NCBI GenBank assembly: GCA_016713965.1 | Contig: JADJOC010000008.1 | Span: forward strand, 1 to 64,000 | Direction: 5' to 3' | Origin: Chitinophagaceae bacterium | GTDB taxonomy: Bacteria > Bacteroidota > Bacteroidia > Chitinophagales > Chitinophagaceae | DNA: 64,000 nucleotides | In this document: positions 10,942 to 21,100 of the stretch, in pieces | Position numbering within the stretch: position 1 is the first letter of the stretch | Layout of the letters: each line of letters starts with the position of its first letter | Position numbers and translations under genes: made by a program | The notes under the pieces: generated by a model | Databases searched by the model: none | What the model was told of the DNA's origin: nothing | Seen by the model: the letters and a program-made list of their open reading frames with translations, nothing else

Positions 10942-11931
10942 GTGCAGGAAATTGCAAAGCTGGGTAAAAAAAGTGTGCAGAGGTTTTTGAGTGTTGACCC
11001 AGTAAACAAACCTTGGGAAAGCCCTTATACTACTTTTAATAATAATCCAATTTTAAAAGTAGATCCTTTAGGACTAGATAGTGAAGACCCAGGTAAACAT
11101 AAGGTTCAAAAAAATGAGACTCTAACCAGTATTGCAAAACGATATTATACTACTGTAGATAATATACTTAAGCTTAATAAAATAAAGAATAAAAATAAAA
11201 TCTTACCTGGACAAACATTAAATGTACCCCAGTTTTACAATGGTAATGACATTGACAATAAAACAGGTCTTAAAAATGAAGTTTTAAAATATATTGATTT
11301 TAGCGGTAATGACATAAAGTTAGGTTTTAAAAAAGATGAGGTAAATAACTTTGATTATGATGTGCAAGTAAGCGATAGAGAGAGATCGCCTATGGGTTCA
11401 GGTATTGCGACAGTACTTTCTAGATTAGGTAATTTTACAGAAGGCACAGGTTATACAAATATGGTATTCGGACCAGAAACAGAGTTTGCAAAAAGTGCCC
11501 AAAATCACTATAGTATAGAGAAGGCTAGGACATTTTTTTACAATAAATATAAGTACTTATTTAATGGTGCAGAAACTAAAGAAGAGAAGATGGGAGCTGG
11601 CAATGCCTTTTTAAATTTAGCAATTCATGGACAAGCTCAAGCTACTAATATACAAGGAAAATGGGGAGTCTCTGATATCGGAAAAACAGGTTGGGGAAAA
11701 AACTCTTGGGGGATGCAGTATACGGGTTCATGTGCAATCAATGTCTTTAGTTCCAAGGACGCTAATAGATTAATATTTGTTGTAGCAAATTCAACAAGCT
11801 TATGGTCAGCAGGATACCATATTACGCCCAATATATCTAGAAACAAAGAAGTAGGGGGTAGCCGTGGTTCGACAATATTAAATTTAATAGTATGGGATGA
11901 AGTTATTGATTATTCAAGATTTAAAAAATAG
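10942..11931 (+). CDS. RHS tip with LysM and unknown toxin-like domain (C2)
   Basis: An open frame of 329 residues from a GTG. Residues 14-20 are the RFLSVDP boundary of RHS shells, followed by the usual NNPILKVDPLGLD. Residues 53-97 are a LysM peptidoglycan-binding domain (HKVQKNETLTSIAKRYY ... ILPGQTLNVPQ). Residues about 120-329 are unlike any toxin family I recognise; they contain TGWGKNSWGMQYTGSCAINVFS and a hydrophobic LIFVVANSTSLW strand. The RHS shell is absent, as in C1, so the start codon is doubtful. It lies 3 bases before a small membrane protein that is the likely immunity factor. LysM suggests a target in the periplasm or cell wall. Confidence 0.6.
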   Translation: MQEIAKLGKKSVQRFLSVDPVNKPWESPYTTFNNNPILKVDPLGLDSEDPGKHKVQKNETLTSIAKRYYTTVDNILKLNKIKNKNKILPGQTLNVPQFYNGNDIDNKTGLKNEVLKYIDFSGNDIKLGFKKDEVNNFDYDVQVSDRERSPMGSGIATVLSRLGNFTEGTGYTNMVFGPETEFAKSAQNHYSIEKARTFFYNKYKYLFNGAETKEEKMGAGNAFLNLAIHGQAQATNIQGKWGVSDIGKTGWGKNSWGMQYTGSCAINVFSSKDANRLIFVVANSTSLWSAGYHITPNISRNKEVGGSRGSTILNLIVWDEVIDYSRFKK

Positions 11932-11934
11932 TTA

Positions 11935-12324
11935 ATGAAAAAAAGAAAAATATTTTTAATTATTATAGGAATTGGAGTATCTGCAATTATATTCCTTTTG
12001 TTTAGAAATCGTTGTAAAAAAATCAATGTAAGTGAAAAAGAAATAGTTGGCACATACGTTATGAATTATAAGCAGTTTACTGATACTTTGATAATAAAAA
12101 GTAATTACACATTTTATCATTCATCATATAAAAAAAATAAGGAGCATTATATAAGAAATGGAACATGGCGTCCAACTGTTGAAGGATATTATGAACTATT
12201 AAACTACTCATCAGCTACAATAATTAATTCATGGGATATGAAACCTTATAAATGCGAGGAAAATAATATTATTTATATAGAGGAATCATATGATGGCGAT
12301 GAGATGTATAAAAAAATCTACTAA
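11935..12324 (+). CDS. Small membrane-anchored immunity candidate (C2)
   Basis: A 129-residue protein with one N-terminal membrane segment (IFLIIIGIGVSAIIFLLF, residues about 5-23) followed by a soluble domain rich in Tyr and Lys (TYVMNYKQFTDTLIIKSNYTFYHS), resembling small beta-rich lipocalin-like modules. It starts 3 bases after the C2 tip stops, the usual place for an immunity gene. A periplasmic immunity role would fit the LysM-bearing toxin. No named family is recognised. Confidence 0.55.
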   Translation: MKKRKIFLIIIGIGVSAIIFLLFRNRCKKINVSEKEIVGTYVMNYKQFTDTLIIKSNYTFYHSSYKKNKEHYIRNGTWRPTVEGYYELLNYSSATIINSWDMKPYKCEENNIIYIEESYDGDEMYKKIY

Positions 12325-13118
12325 GTTTAACCCGTTGATAATCCAACGGTTTTTCCGCCGTTGTTGGTATGGCGGTCAGGCAAGTGAATAAGCGTACCAA
12401 CAACCAGTACAGGGCATCAAAATAGAAATGCTCAACCGCTATGCTTTTAAAAGGTGTAGCGGTTTATTATTCCCCCCTCACTGGCGCAAGATTGATGCGT
12501 AGGCAAGTAGCGCAGGCATCTTGTGCCCTGTAAAAGTTATTTGAAATAAAGAACTGCGGCTCAAATTATTTTTAAAGTCTACCCAGCCTAGGCTCGTGTC
12601 TCACGAGCCTTAATTCTTCCTAATTGGGTCGTAAATAATAAAATAAATGTTTGGAAATTAAATACAATTCAACATTCACTGATAGATCCATCAAGAAGAC
12701 AATTTTTTCTTCCCAGCACAGTCTGCCGTTGAGGCGACTGTGCGTAAGTAAAAAAAGAGTTATAGGTATTAAAATACTAACGGCTATGGTTATAAAATTT
12801 TATTGATAATGTCCATGCAGGGAATGTACAACGATACGGTTAGGTTCTACTTTATAACCCCAACTAGTCCAAGTATGTAAGTTACCGGCGCAAGATTGAG
12901 GCGTGGGCAAGGAGCGTAGGTATCTTGTGCCATAGTAAACTGCAATAAAATAAAAATGCTCAACCGCTATACTTATAAAAGGTGTAGCGGTTTTTTATTG
13001 GCTTAGTTGTAAAGCATTAGTCAGGTTATCTTTTAAAGGTACTGGCGCAAGATTGATGTGCAGGTAAGTAGCGCAGGTATCTTGTGCCGTGTAAAATTTT
13101 CAACCCGGGTTGTGGTAA
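12325..13118. repeat. C2/C3 junction: hairpins, terminators and the 17-bp junction word
   Basis: No gene is supported in these 794 bases. They hold GTTGTTGGTA/TACCAACAAC (12362-12403), an AACCGCTA..TAGCGGTT terminator-like stem (about 12435-12466) and three GGCGCAAGAT..ATCTTGTGCC hairpins (12483-12527, 12887-12931, 13044-13088). They also hold the palindrome AGGCTCGTG..CACGAGCCT (12590-12610), the 17-mer CTAGTCCAAGTATGTAA at 12864-12880 and a second AACCGCTA..TAGCGGTTTTTT terminator (about 12962-12998). The same pieces recur at the other cassette junctions. Confidence 0.7.
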
Positions 13119-13448
13119 TTATTTATCTTTCAATCCGGCATTTTGTTGTAATAATTTATTGGCTTGTTTTAACCGACTTTCTGTTACCTTGTTTTCCAAT
13201 TCTTCCGGCGAAATTGTTTTACCATCACAGCTAATTACGGTAAGCGCCCCTGCCTGTTGAAGTGTAAGCAGGAGTTCCAGGACAAAGGCTTCTTTTTCGG
13301 GGTTAATAATTTTAAGTTCCAGTTGTGTTGTTGAATTACCGATCCCGTTTTCTATTTCGGGGTATTTTTTTAACAGTTCGTTCCATTCATCTATTGGCAA
13401 ATACACATGCGTAATGGTGTCGCTACTGTCATAAAGATACTGTGGCAT
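13119..13448 (-). CDS. 109-aa companion of the YoeB-type module (C3)
   Basis: Begins MPQYLYDSSDTITHVYLPIDEWNELL, a pattern common in small Bacteroidota proteins encoded beside RelE/ParE-type toxins. The C-terminal half is helical and rich in Lys, Glu and Gln (ELENKVTESRLKQANKLLQQ). It is the third gene of a minus-strand cluster with antitoxin and toxin, 20 bases after the toxin. The function is not known; an accessory antitoxin is possible. An identical copy is in C4 and a slightly changed one in C5. Confidence 0.6.
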   Translation of the reverse strand: MPQYLYDSSDTITHVYLPIDEWNELLKKYPEIENGIGNSTTQLELKIINPEKEAFVLELLLTLQQAGALTVISCDGKTISPEELENKVTESRLKQANKLLQQNAGLKDK

Positions 13449-13468
13449 AGCAAGTCAGTTTAAAATTT

Positions 13469-13729
13469 TTAAGTATAATGGAATTTACAGGCGATAATAG
13501 TAATATAGTCGTTCTCCACTCTATAGACCAGCCTGTGTTCGTCATTGATGCGCCTGCTCCAATAGCCTTTAAGGTCGTGTTTAAGGGCTTCGGGTTTGCC
13601 AGTACCTTCAAAAGGTGTACGGGCAGTTTCCAGAATAAGTTTATTGAGCCGGGTATATATACTTTTATTGGAGGTAAGCCATTGGTTGTATTGTTCAAAA
13701 GCGGTAGGCGTAAATCGTATATCTCTCAT
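13469..13729 (-). CDS. YoeB/Txe-type RNase toxin (C3)
   Basis: 86 residues, the normal length for YoeB. It shows the family pattern: RFTPTAFEQYNQWLTSNKSI at the start, FEGTGKPEALKHDLKGYWSRRINDEHRLVYRV in the middle and a CKFHYT end. The conserved Glu, Arg, His and Tyr positions of the catalytic site are present (Glu in PFEGTGKPE, RRI, EHR, HY). The family cleaves mRNA on the ribosome. It overlaps the upstream antitoxin by 4 bases, so translation is coupled. Confidence 0.85.
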   Translation of the reverse strand: MRDIRFTPTAFEQYNQWLTSNKSIYTRLNKLILETARTPFEGTGKPEALKHDLKGYWSRRINDEHRLVYRVENDYITIIACKFHYT

Positions 13730-13950
13730 GCCTTAGGTATGTTGACATTGATTGATTCGCCATTTTTATCCTGGGCAATGGATTTTTCAAGAATAGCCTT
13801 ATTGACAGGGGAAGACATAAGATAAGCTGTTTCATCTGATTCTTCCTCAACAGTAAGCACAATAGGCTTTCCTTTAAAAGCAGTTTTTATAGCATTTAAA
13901 ATATCCATGTTAATATCAGCAGCCGATTTAAAATGATAGGTAGTATACAT
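13726..13950 (-). CDS. Antitoxin of the YoeB-type module (C3)
   Basis: 74 residues, beginning MYTTYHFKSAADINMDILNAIK. It has a predicted N-terminal DNA-binding part and a disordered C-terminal tail (SPVNKAILEKSIAQDKNGE) of the kind that wraps its toxin. It is not a classical YefM by sequence, but position and overlap with the YoeB gene support the role. It lies 14 bases after the XRE gene, so the four minus-strand genes form one operon. Confidence 0.75.
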   Translation of the reverse strand: MYTTYHFKSAADINMDILNAIKTAFKGKPIVLTVEEESDETAYLMSSPVNKAILEKSIAQDKNGESINVNIPKA

Positions 13951-13964
13951 AATAAAATAATTTT

Positions 13965-14303
13965 TTAGTGAGCGTAAGCTTGTTGGGTTTTATAGTCTCT
14001 TATAACGCTGTCAATAATTGAAAATAAGGATTGTTTTGCATCTGGTTTCATACTTTCAATTTCTTGTAAACGTTCAACAGTTTTCTTATCAAAAGTTGAA
14101 TTCTGGCCTTCTCCTACCAGGTAGTCCAGGGATACGGAAAAAGCATCAGCAATTTTTTTAGCAGTTTCCACAGAAGGCATTACCCCTTCTTTTTCATACT
14201 TACTTATTATTTCACGAGAGCAACCAACAATTTTGGCTAAATCTGTTTGAGATAAATTTTGTTCTTTACGAAGTTGCGTTACACTGTTTGCAATGTTCAT
14301 CAT
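13965..14303 (-). CDS. XRE-family regulator (C3)
   Basis: 112 residues. Helix-turn-helix at residues about 8-62 (VTQLRKEQNLSQTDLAKIVG ... ISKYEKEGVMPSVETAKKIAD), then a short tail ending SIIDSVIRDYKTQQAYAH. The tail motif IID-x-x-IRD is shared with the C4, C5 and C6 regulators. It is divergent from the replication gene and is first in the operon with the toxin-antitoxin genes. It probably controls both directions from the intergenic TATTTTACC/GGTAAAAT sites. Confidence 0.85.
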   Translation of the reverse strand: MMNIANSVTQLRKEQNLSQTDLAKIVGCSREIISKYEKEGVMPSVETAKKIADAFSVSLDYLVGEGQNSTFDKKTVERLQEIESMKPDAKQSLFSIIDSVIRDYKTQQAYAH

Positions 14304-14376
14304 GTCTATAACAGTTAACTATTTTACCCAAAAAATCCTATTTATAGCAAATATAGTTCATAAAAATAAATTAAAT

Positions 14377-14407
14377 TTTGACTGAATGGTAAAATGTTTT
14401 AGATTTG
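14377..14407 (+). promoter_or_regulatory. Bacteroidota-type promoter for the C3 replication gene
   Basis: TTTG at 14377-14380 and TAGATTTG at 14400-14407, 19 bases apart, fit the TTTG/TAnnTTTG consensus. A GGTAAAAT word inside the spacer and TATTTTACC nearer the regulator form an inverted pair that could be the XRE operator. The same arrangement is seen in C4 (23593-23623) and C5 (32290-32320). Confidence 0.6.
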
Positions 14408-14451
14408 TGAAAGATATTACCTAAAATAGATAAAATAGAAAATATTTTACA

Positions 14452-16539
14452 ATGCAAATCCCCAAATCAAAACCCTGCTGTCCATCACCGAACTGCTCAA
14501 CCATTTGGGCATCCCCACAAAAAATACCACTGCCAAAAGCTATCCCATCCGCTGCCCCTTCCACGAAGAGAAAAATAAGCTTAAGAAGAACATGAGCGTT
14601 TACCCTAAAGACAACACCGTGTACTGTTTCAGTACCAAATGCAAAACCCATCCCCACAGCCAGGATGTGATTGGTGTGGTAAAACATTATTACAACCTTT
14701 CTGACCATGAAGCTATCATGAAAAGCAAACAAATTATTAATGAGTTGGGAAAATGGCCCAACGATTTGCACAATCCATTTACCTCAACATCAACCAACGA
14801 TGAAGAAATATCACCACAACATCCACCTATGAAAACAGCAGAAAAAAAAGAAGATAAAGGTGAAGAAATAGAAAAACAAGAAACCACCAACGGGATAGAA
14901 AAAGTATATCAACCACCACGAACTTCCAATCATAAACCTCAAACCAATACCCTATACCAACTCCACCAGGATACATACGGCTCTTACCATTTTACCACCA
15001 AATTATTGCAGCTGCAATCCATCGGCGGCATCGGCAACCCCAGCCTGCACAGCCTTAACATTACGCTGGGGGTAAAACGCAACCCCCATAAGCTGGCGGT
15101 GGAAACGCTTCGCCACCACCTGGACCTATACCACGAAGGCGCATTGCAGGGCATGATCAAAAAAGATAGCCGAGCGGTTTAGCCTGGGCATGCAGCCCAT
15201 TACCCAGGACATGGCTTTATTTATCGAAGCCCTGGAAAGTGAAAAGCTGCGGCTCTACGATGAAAAACAAAACCGCCATTCTACAAAAAAGAAAAAAAAA
15301 ATACTATCTCCCGAAGAACAAAGCGAAGCGGTGCAACAGCTATCCAATCCTGACTTACTGCAATGGCTATACGAAACTTTACCACAAACCGGTATTGTAG
15401 GCGAACAAAAAATGCCATGATGGTATTAACGGCAATGGTCAGCTGCCAGCTGCATACCCCCATCAGCGTCATGTGCCTGAGCCAGAGCGGTGTAGGCAAA
15501 AGCTACACGGTACACAAATGCGCTGCCTGCATCCCCAAAGAGTGGCAACGCAAAGGCACCAGCTTTACCGAACAAAGCTTTTATCATTTTTTAGAAGATG
15601 AGCTCAGCCACACCGTATTTATTATAGAAGATACCACCGGGTTAAAAGGCGTGGAATATGTAACCCGGGAACTGATGAGCGGCGAAGAAGTGGTAAAGTT
15701 TATGCCCGAAAAAAGACAGCCGCAGCGGAAAGATCAATACGGTACCCATTACCGTAAAAGGCCCCATCAGCTTTATCGGAACCACCACCAAAGACAAACA
15801 ATACGAAGACAACAGCAACCGGATGATAGAAATTTATTTAGACGGCAGCGCCCAGCAGGATGCAGGAATAGCCGAATACCAAAAAAAAGTAAAAGCAGGG
15901 TTGATTGATAAGAACAAAGAAAAACAATTACAGCAGCAACTGCAAAATATGTTTGTATCCTTAACCATTCCTCACCGCATACAAAACCCCTATGCGATGC
16001 TGATTGACATGCCTGAAAAATATTTTGTAAAGAGAAGAGGGCTGCCCTTGCTGTTAAACTTTATAGACGGGTTAACCTTTATCAATCAATACAACCCTTA
16101 TGCAGAGCGGATGATAGCCCATGACGGCGAACTGGTTTTAATTACGCACCCATCAGAAATTGCATGGGGGTTAAAACTATTAAGAGAAAGTTTATTTAGA
16201 AAATGTGATGAACTGACGGCCAAGCTCAGGGATTTTTTAGACCGGGTAAAAGATTGGCTGAAAGAAAAAGGGCAGCAGAGTTTTTATGGAAATGAATTAA
16301 GAAAATATTTACGGATGGAGCCACGGCAGGTACAACGCTATATCAAAACGCTGGTAAGTTATGGTTATATAAAAATCAGCGGCAGCATCAAAAACAAAAA
16401 AGAATATGTGATAGACGATTATATGAGCAGCGAAGGGTTGTACAAAGAAATAGACCAGCACATCGAAAGGATCATGCAAAAGGTATGGGCAATGCAGGAG
16501 AAAAGGAAAGCGGATAAAAGCAAATACAAAGCTGCCTAA
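14452..16539 (+). CDS. CHC2 zinc finger - P-loop ATPase replication protein (C3), frameshifted
   Basis: About 695 residues after correction. The start ATG at 14452 matches the other copies, but one C is missing in the run at 14460, which throws the ATG out of frame. Domains: CHC2 zinc ribbon (CPFHEEKNKLKK ... YCFSTKCKTH), a Lys/Glu-rich linker, a beta-rich domain (GGIGNPSLHSLNITLGVKRN), a P-loop ATPase with SQSGVGKS near 15485 and IIEDTTG as Walker B, and a C-terminal winged helix (FYGNELRKYLRMEPRQVQRY). Further breaks lie near 15170, 15408, 15715 and 15890. It lacks the Toprim domain of the C2 protein, so primer synthesis is uncertain. Confidence 0.75.
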
Positions 16540-16549
16540 AAGGGCAAAA

Positions 16550-16639
16550 CGACAAAGTATAACCCAGGGCGACAAACCCTATTGTCGCATAAAATGTCGC
16601 ACTCAAAACCACGCCAGTCAACAGAACGACAGAACGACA
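16550..16639. repeat. Iteron-like CGACA cluster, candidate origin (C3)
   Basis: CGACA at 16550, 16570, 16627 and 16635 and inverted TGTCG at 16583 and 16595: six copies in 90 bases directly after the replication gene. No gene lies between 16540 and 16821. The position 3' of a primase/ATPase gene recalls the origins of phage-inducible chromosomal islands, where the Rep protein binds its own iterons. Confidence 0.55.
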
Positions 16640-16738
16640 ACGATTTTAGGCGAGACCCCCACCCACCCACGTACAACCAACTACTTTTTTCATTTTTCTT
16701 TCCAATACTAAAAGAGCAGTTTTACAAAACTACTCAAG

Positions 16739-16771
16739 CCTGCAGGCCGCCAAAGGCCGCAGGTTTTTTTG
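16739..16771 (+). terminator. Intrinsic terminator before the C3 ~171-aa gene
   Basis: CCTGC-GGCC / GGCC-GCAGG stem around CGCCAAA, followed by seven T. It separates the replication gene and iterons from the next gene. Related stems are in C4 and C5. Confidence 0.75.
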
Positions 16772-16821
16772 GGCAAAAATAATTTTCACTAAAAACTTTA
16801 TTCACCCAAAAAACAAACACT

Positions 16822-17334
16822 ATGTCAAGTGAACGCACCCGTATTATTCAAAACTTAATCCAACTCAATGAAAGTATCCATTACCTCAGCCCGGGATTAA
16901 CGAGCCTCAACCGCTACAAGTACAAATTAAAATTAACGACGGTAAAAAGGGATAAAAACCTGCTCCAAATCCTCTTATTCAAAACCATCCACAGCGTAAC
17001 GGTAGTCAATAGGTTTAACCGTTTAGAGGTAGCAAAAAACTGTTTCCTCACCGAACGAAGTGATGTTTTAGAAGGTTTACATATTTTACAACCCTTAATC
17101 CAACTCAGCCAGACCGAAACCGCCACCACGGCCAGGGAACTGTTGTGGGACATTGAAGACCACGGTTTGCTCAACGAACCCTTTACCATCACGCAGCTAA
17201 AAAAGATATTACAACAGCGCAGGGCTACGATAAAAACAAGGCTGTACCTGCTGCTCGAAAGCGGCCATGCGGTAAGGGTTGGCGGCAACAGGAAAACCGG
17301 CTATCTATATAAAATAGTGAAGCTGCTTAGCTGA
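16822..17334 (+). CDS. Cassette protein of ~171 aa (C3)
   Basis: Intact, 170 residues, beginning MSSERTRIIQNLIQLNESIHYL. It is clearly homologous to the C2 protein but more distant from it than the C3, C4 and C5 versions are from each other. The C-terminal winged-helix-like part (FTITQLKKILQQRRATIKTRLYLLLESGHAVRVGG) is the best conserved part of all copies. In C3 it follows the terminator directly, with no recombinase genes between, so it is not tied to the recombinases. It ends about 100 bases before the untranslated block. Confidence 0.65.
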   Translation: MSSERTRIIQNLIQLNESIHYLSPGLTSLNRYKYKLKLTTVKRDKNLLQILLFKTIHSVTVVNRFNRLEVAKNCFLTERSDVLEGLHILQPLIQLSQTETATTARELLWDIEDHGLLNEPFTITQLKKILQQRRATIKTRLYLLLESGHAVRVGGNRKTGYLYKIVKLLS

Positions 17335-17432
17335 CCACTGAAGATAGACCACAGACTACCGACAACGAACAACCGAAAACATCCACGCTGCAAAACCCAA
17401 GCTTCCTAAAGCAGTTGAATAAAGCCCAACAT

Positions 17433-18100
17433 CAGTAGTCATGGGTGAACCAGGTACAAAGCCAAACGACAGGCAATAAGGTGTGCAGTCTTTGCGGCTC
17501 AGGCAATAAAGCCACGCCAAAAAGGCTTTGCCGTTTTTGTCATGCCTTTGCCAACCCTTCGCAAATCTGCACTCCGCTACTATTTTTTGCAGCAGCTTGA
17601 ATTTATTTTTTATTGGTCTGCTGCAAAAAACGTAGCTCCTCCATTTTGTGCGCCACCTGCTCAGCCGTTGGGGCTTATCTTATTATTTTTGCTCCGCTGA
17701 CGCTCTGCAGCACATTTTTGTTGTTACGCAGTCTGCTGCTGCCTTCGTGTTCCGCTTCGCTCCACACTCCCGTCAGCAGCGCCCCCAACGGCATGGCGCA
17801 GTAGTGGCGCTTTTAGAGGGCAGTCAGTAAGTAATCTCCTCATATCGATGAGTGCAGAAAAATACAAAACCGTTTTTTAAATAGCCATGAAAAACTAAGC
17901 GAAGCTGCCGCTCCCCGCCACACAGCCATTATAATTAAAAGTGTATTGTGGCGGGGTTTGGCTTGCTCAAAAAAGACAAACGATAGGTTCGCCATCAGTT
18001 CATTAATCAACATCAAATCAAGCCTTGAGCAATAATTATTTTATCAGCTTCATACCAACCTATCCTTTATCTTTTTTGCGCCGACACCCATACCATACCC
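17433..18100. ncRNA. Conserved structured untranslated block, C3 copy
   Basis: The most diverged copy and the most informative one. The stem that reads GCCGCC/GGCGGC elsewhere is here CCCCGCCACA (17913-17922) paired with TGTGGCGGGG (17947-17956), ten perfect pairs. The long stem has GCCGTTGGGGC with CCCCCAACGGC instead of ACCGTTGGGGC with GCCCCAAACGGT, an A-T to G-C swap on both arms. The last stem has GATAGG/CCTATC instead of GACAGG/CCTGTC. A segment before the CCCGTCAGCAGC arm is replaced. No supported gene is present from 17335 to 18154. Confidence 0.6.
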
Positions 18101-18154
18101 CTGTACATAAGAGAAATTATTTTATATTGCGGGTACAAGCCCCTTAGAAAGAAA

Positions 18155-21100
18155 ATGGAAAAACGCCTGAAATATGTGTTTAGTTATGACCAAGCAGGCA
18201 ACCTGGTAAAAACCATACCGCCTGCAGGCGTAGATGCCAAACATGGCGATGAAATCTTTTTACAGCAGGTAGCTACAGCAAGGCTTAACGTGAAGAAAGG
18301 CCAGGCGGAGGCTTTAAATAAAGTAGTGCCCAAGCATACTTTAGTAACCGATTACCGCTACAATAGCTTAAATCAGGTAGTGGCACAAAAAACGCCCGAT
18401 GCAGGAAAATCCACTTTTTGGTATGACATTTTGGGGAGACTTGCCGTAAGCCAAAACAGTCAGCAGCTATTGGATAAAAAATACAGCTATACTTTGTATG
18501 ATGAATTAGGAAGAATAACCGAAGTAGGGCAGAAGCCACAAACAGAACTGCCGCCAAGTAAAGAGCCGGGGTTGTTAGAAAAATGGCTGGCTGGTGGTGG
18601 GTTAAAAGAGCAGATCACCCGTACCAGCGATGAGCTGTCTTACTACGATGGAAAAAATACCTTAAAGGGCTTTTTAGAGCAGCGCAACCTGCGCAAGCGG
18701 GTAAGCTACAGCATGGTGTTTGACAAGGAACCCGATCCCGATATTTTAGGCACACACAGCACTGCTACTTTTTACAGCTATGACATCCATGGTAATGTAG
18801 ATACACTGTTGCAGGATTTTAATGAAGGGGTGATGAAAGCCACAGGTAACAGGTTTAAAAAGATGGTGTATGACTATGATTTAATTAGTGGTAAGGTGAA
18901 TGCAGTGCATTACCAACCGGGTGAGCAGGATGAATTTTACCACAAATATTTTTATGATGCTGAAAACCGTTTAACCGATGTGTATACGAGTGAAGATTCC
19001 TTAACCTGGCAAAAAGATAACCGGTTGAATTATTACAAACACGGCCCACTGGCAAGAAGCATCATAGGACAAAACCAGGTGCAGGGCATTGACTATGCCT
19101 ACACCATACAGGGATGGTTAAAAGGTGTGAACGCTACTAATATGGAGCCGCCGTTAAATAAACTGAACCTTGGTGATATGGGCGCTGATGGTTATCCTTC
19201 AGGCAATACACTTAACCAGGTGGCAAGGGATGCGTATGGATTTGCGTTGCATTATTACAGTACGGCCAATGCTAAAGATTATAAACCAATTAATAATACC
19301 CTACAGCCTTTTGCGAACGCTGCCGCCGCAGGTTTTGGTTTTGTATCGCTCTACAATGGAAACATTGCTGCCATGAGTGTGAATACGCCAAAACTGGGAG
19401 AGCCACTTTTAAGCACATACAAGTACGATCAATTACAAAGGCTTACTAAGGTAAATACGTATAAAGGGTTAAACCCTCAAACCAATAACTGGAACCCTTT
19501 ATCGATTGATGATTACAGGGAAGAATTAAGTTATGATGCGAATGGGAATATTTTAACCTATAAACGCAATGGAAGCGCCAATCAATTAGCAATGGATAAA
19601 ATGACTTATCAGTATCCCAAAGATGTTAACGGTAAAATATTAAACAACCGTTTGCGCTATGTACACGATGAAGTAAATGCAGCTAATTATAGTGAAGATA
19701 TAGACAGCCAGACACCTTTAACTTTGGCACAGGTAAAAGCTGAGAAGCTGCCGGAGCAGCAAACAGATAATTACAGATATGATGCAATAGGAAATTTAAT
19801 ACAGGATAAAAAAGAAGGCATTAATAAAATTAACTGGAACGTGTATGGAAAGATCGAAAGCATTGAAAAACAAAACAGCACTATCACTTATAAATATGAT
19901 GCAAGTGGCAACAGGATAAGCAAAACAGTAGGCAGTGATATTACCCTTTACATAAGGGATGCCAGCGGAAATACATTGAGCACCTATGTAGTAAATGATA
20001 CTATTAATAGTGGTAACCTTACGCAAAAAGAAATAGATATGTATGGCAGTAGTATGTTAGGCACAGATGAATTGAATATAGATGTGCATATACCACAAAA
20101 AGCAACTAATGAAAGCCGGGCTAAGAAGAAAGGCAATAAAAAATACCAGCTTACTGATCACCGGGGCAATGTAATGGCGGTAGTGGGTGAACATAAAACG
20201 CAGCATGACGATAATAACGATGGTATTGTTGATCATTATACGGCACAGGTGTTGCATGCACAGGATTACAGCAGCTTCGGGGCAATATTATCTAAGCGTT
20301 CGTTTAATGCTTCGGGCTATAAGTTGGGGTACAATGGAAAAGAAAAATCAAATGAGATTTATGGTGAAGGAAATGCATATGATTTTGGTGCAAGGATACA
20401 AGACCCTAGACTGGGAAGATTTTTTTCGGTTGATCCATTGACAAATAAATATCCAAGCTTATCAACTTACCTGTATGCCCTTAACAGCCCGATTGTAATG
20501 GTTGACAGGGATGGTGAAGATGCCATTGTAAGCATTACAAGAAATAAAGATGGCAGCGGAGGCACTATTTTGGTAAAGACAACTGTATATTTAACCGGCA
20601 GAGATTTGGATAAGAAATCAGTCAGGGGGATGACGTTGACTAACAACCAGATGTTTGATAAAAGATTTGGCAGTAAGTCTGTTGATGTGGAAGGTAAAAC
20701 CTGGAATATCCAATATGATGTTAAATATGTGTATGATGAAAAATTTGATATGAAAAATTTAAAGCCGGGCGATAATGTTTTAAAGATTGACCAGGCAGCA
20801 GCTGTCGGTTCTCCAAGTGGCAGGACAAATGTTGTAAAGAGAAATACAGGGCTAATAGAAAAAAGAGACCAGTATAGTTCAGGGATTATTGTGCATGAAA
20901 CAGGGCATATGCTGGGTTATGAAGATAAATACATTGAAGTCGGTATGAACAATACAGGTTTTGTAGAATATTTTCAAAAAAATGTGGATATGAAGCCCGG
21001 TGGTGAAGGGTATGAGTTAAAGCGGTTTATTATTAACACCAAGGCTTCCGTTAGTATCCCGTCAACCGGCTATGAATCAAATTTAATGGCGCAATATTCA

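Noticed and set aside
12325..13118. CRISPR array because of repeated short hairpins
   Set aside because: The repeats differ in type and spacing, there are no uniform spacers and no cas genes.
13478..13825. 115-codon plus-strand frame opposite the YoeB-type genes, conserved in C3, C4 and C5
   Set aside because: Conservation follows from near-identical DNA; the toxin and antitoxin on the other strand explain it.
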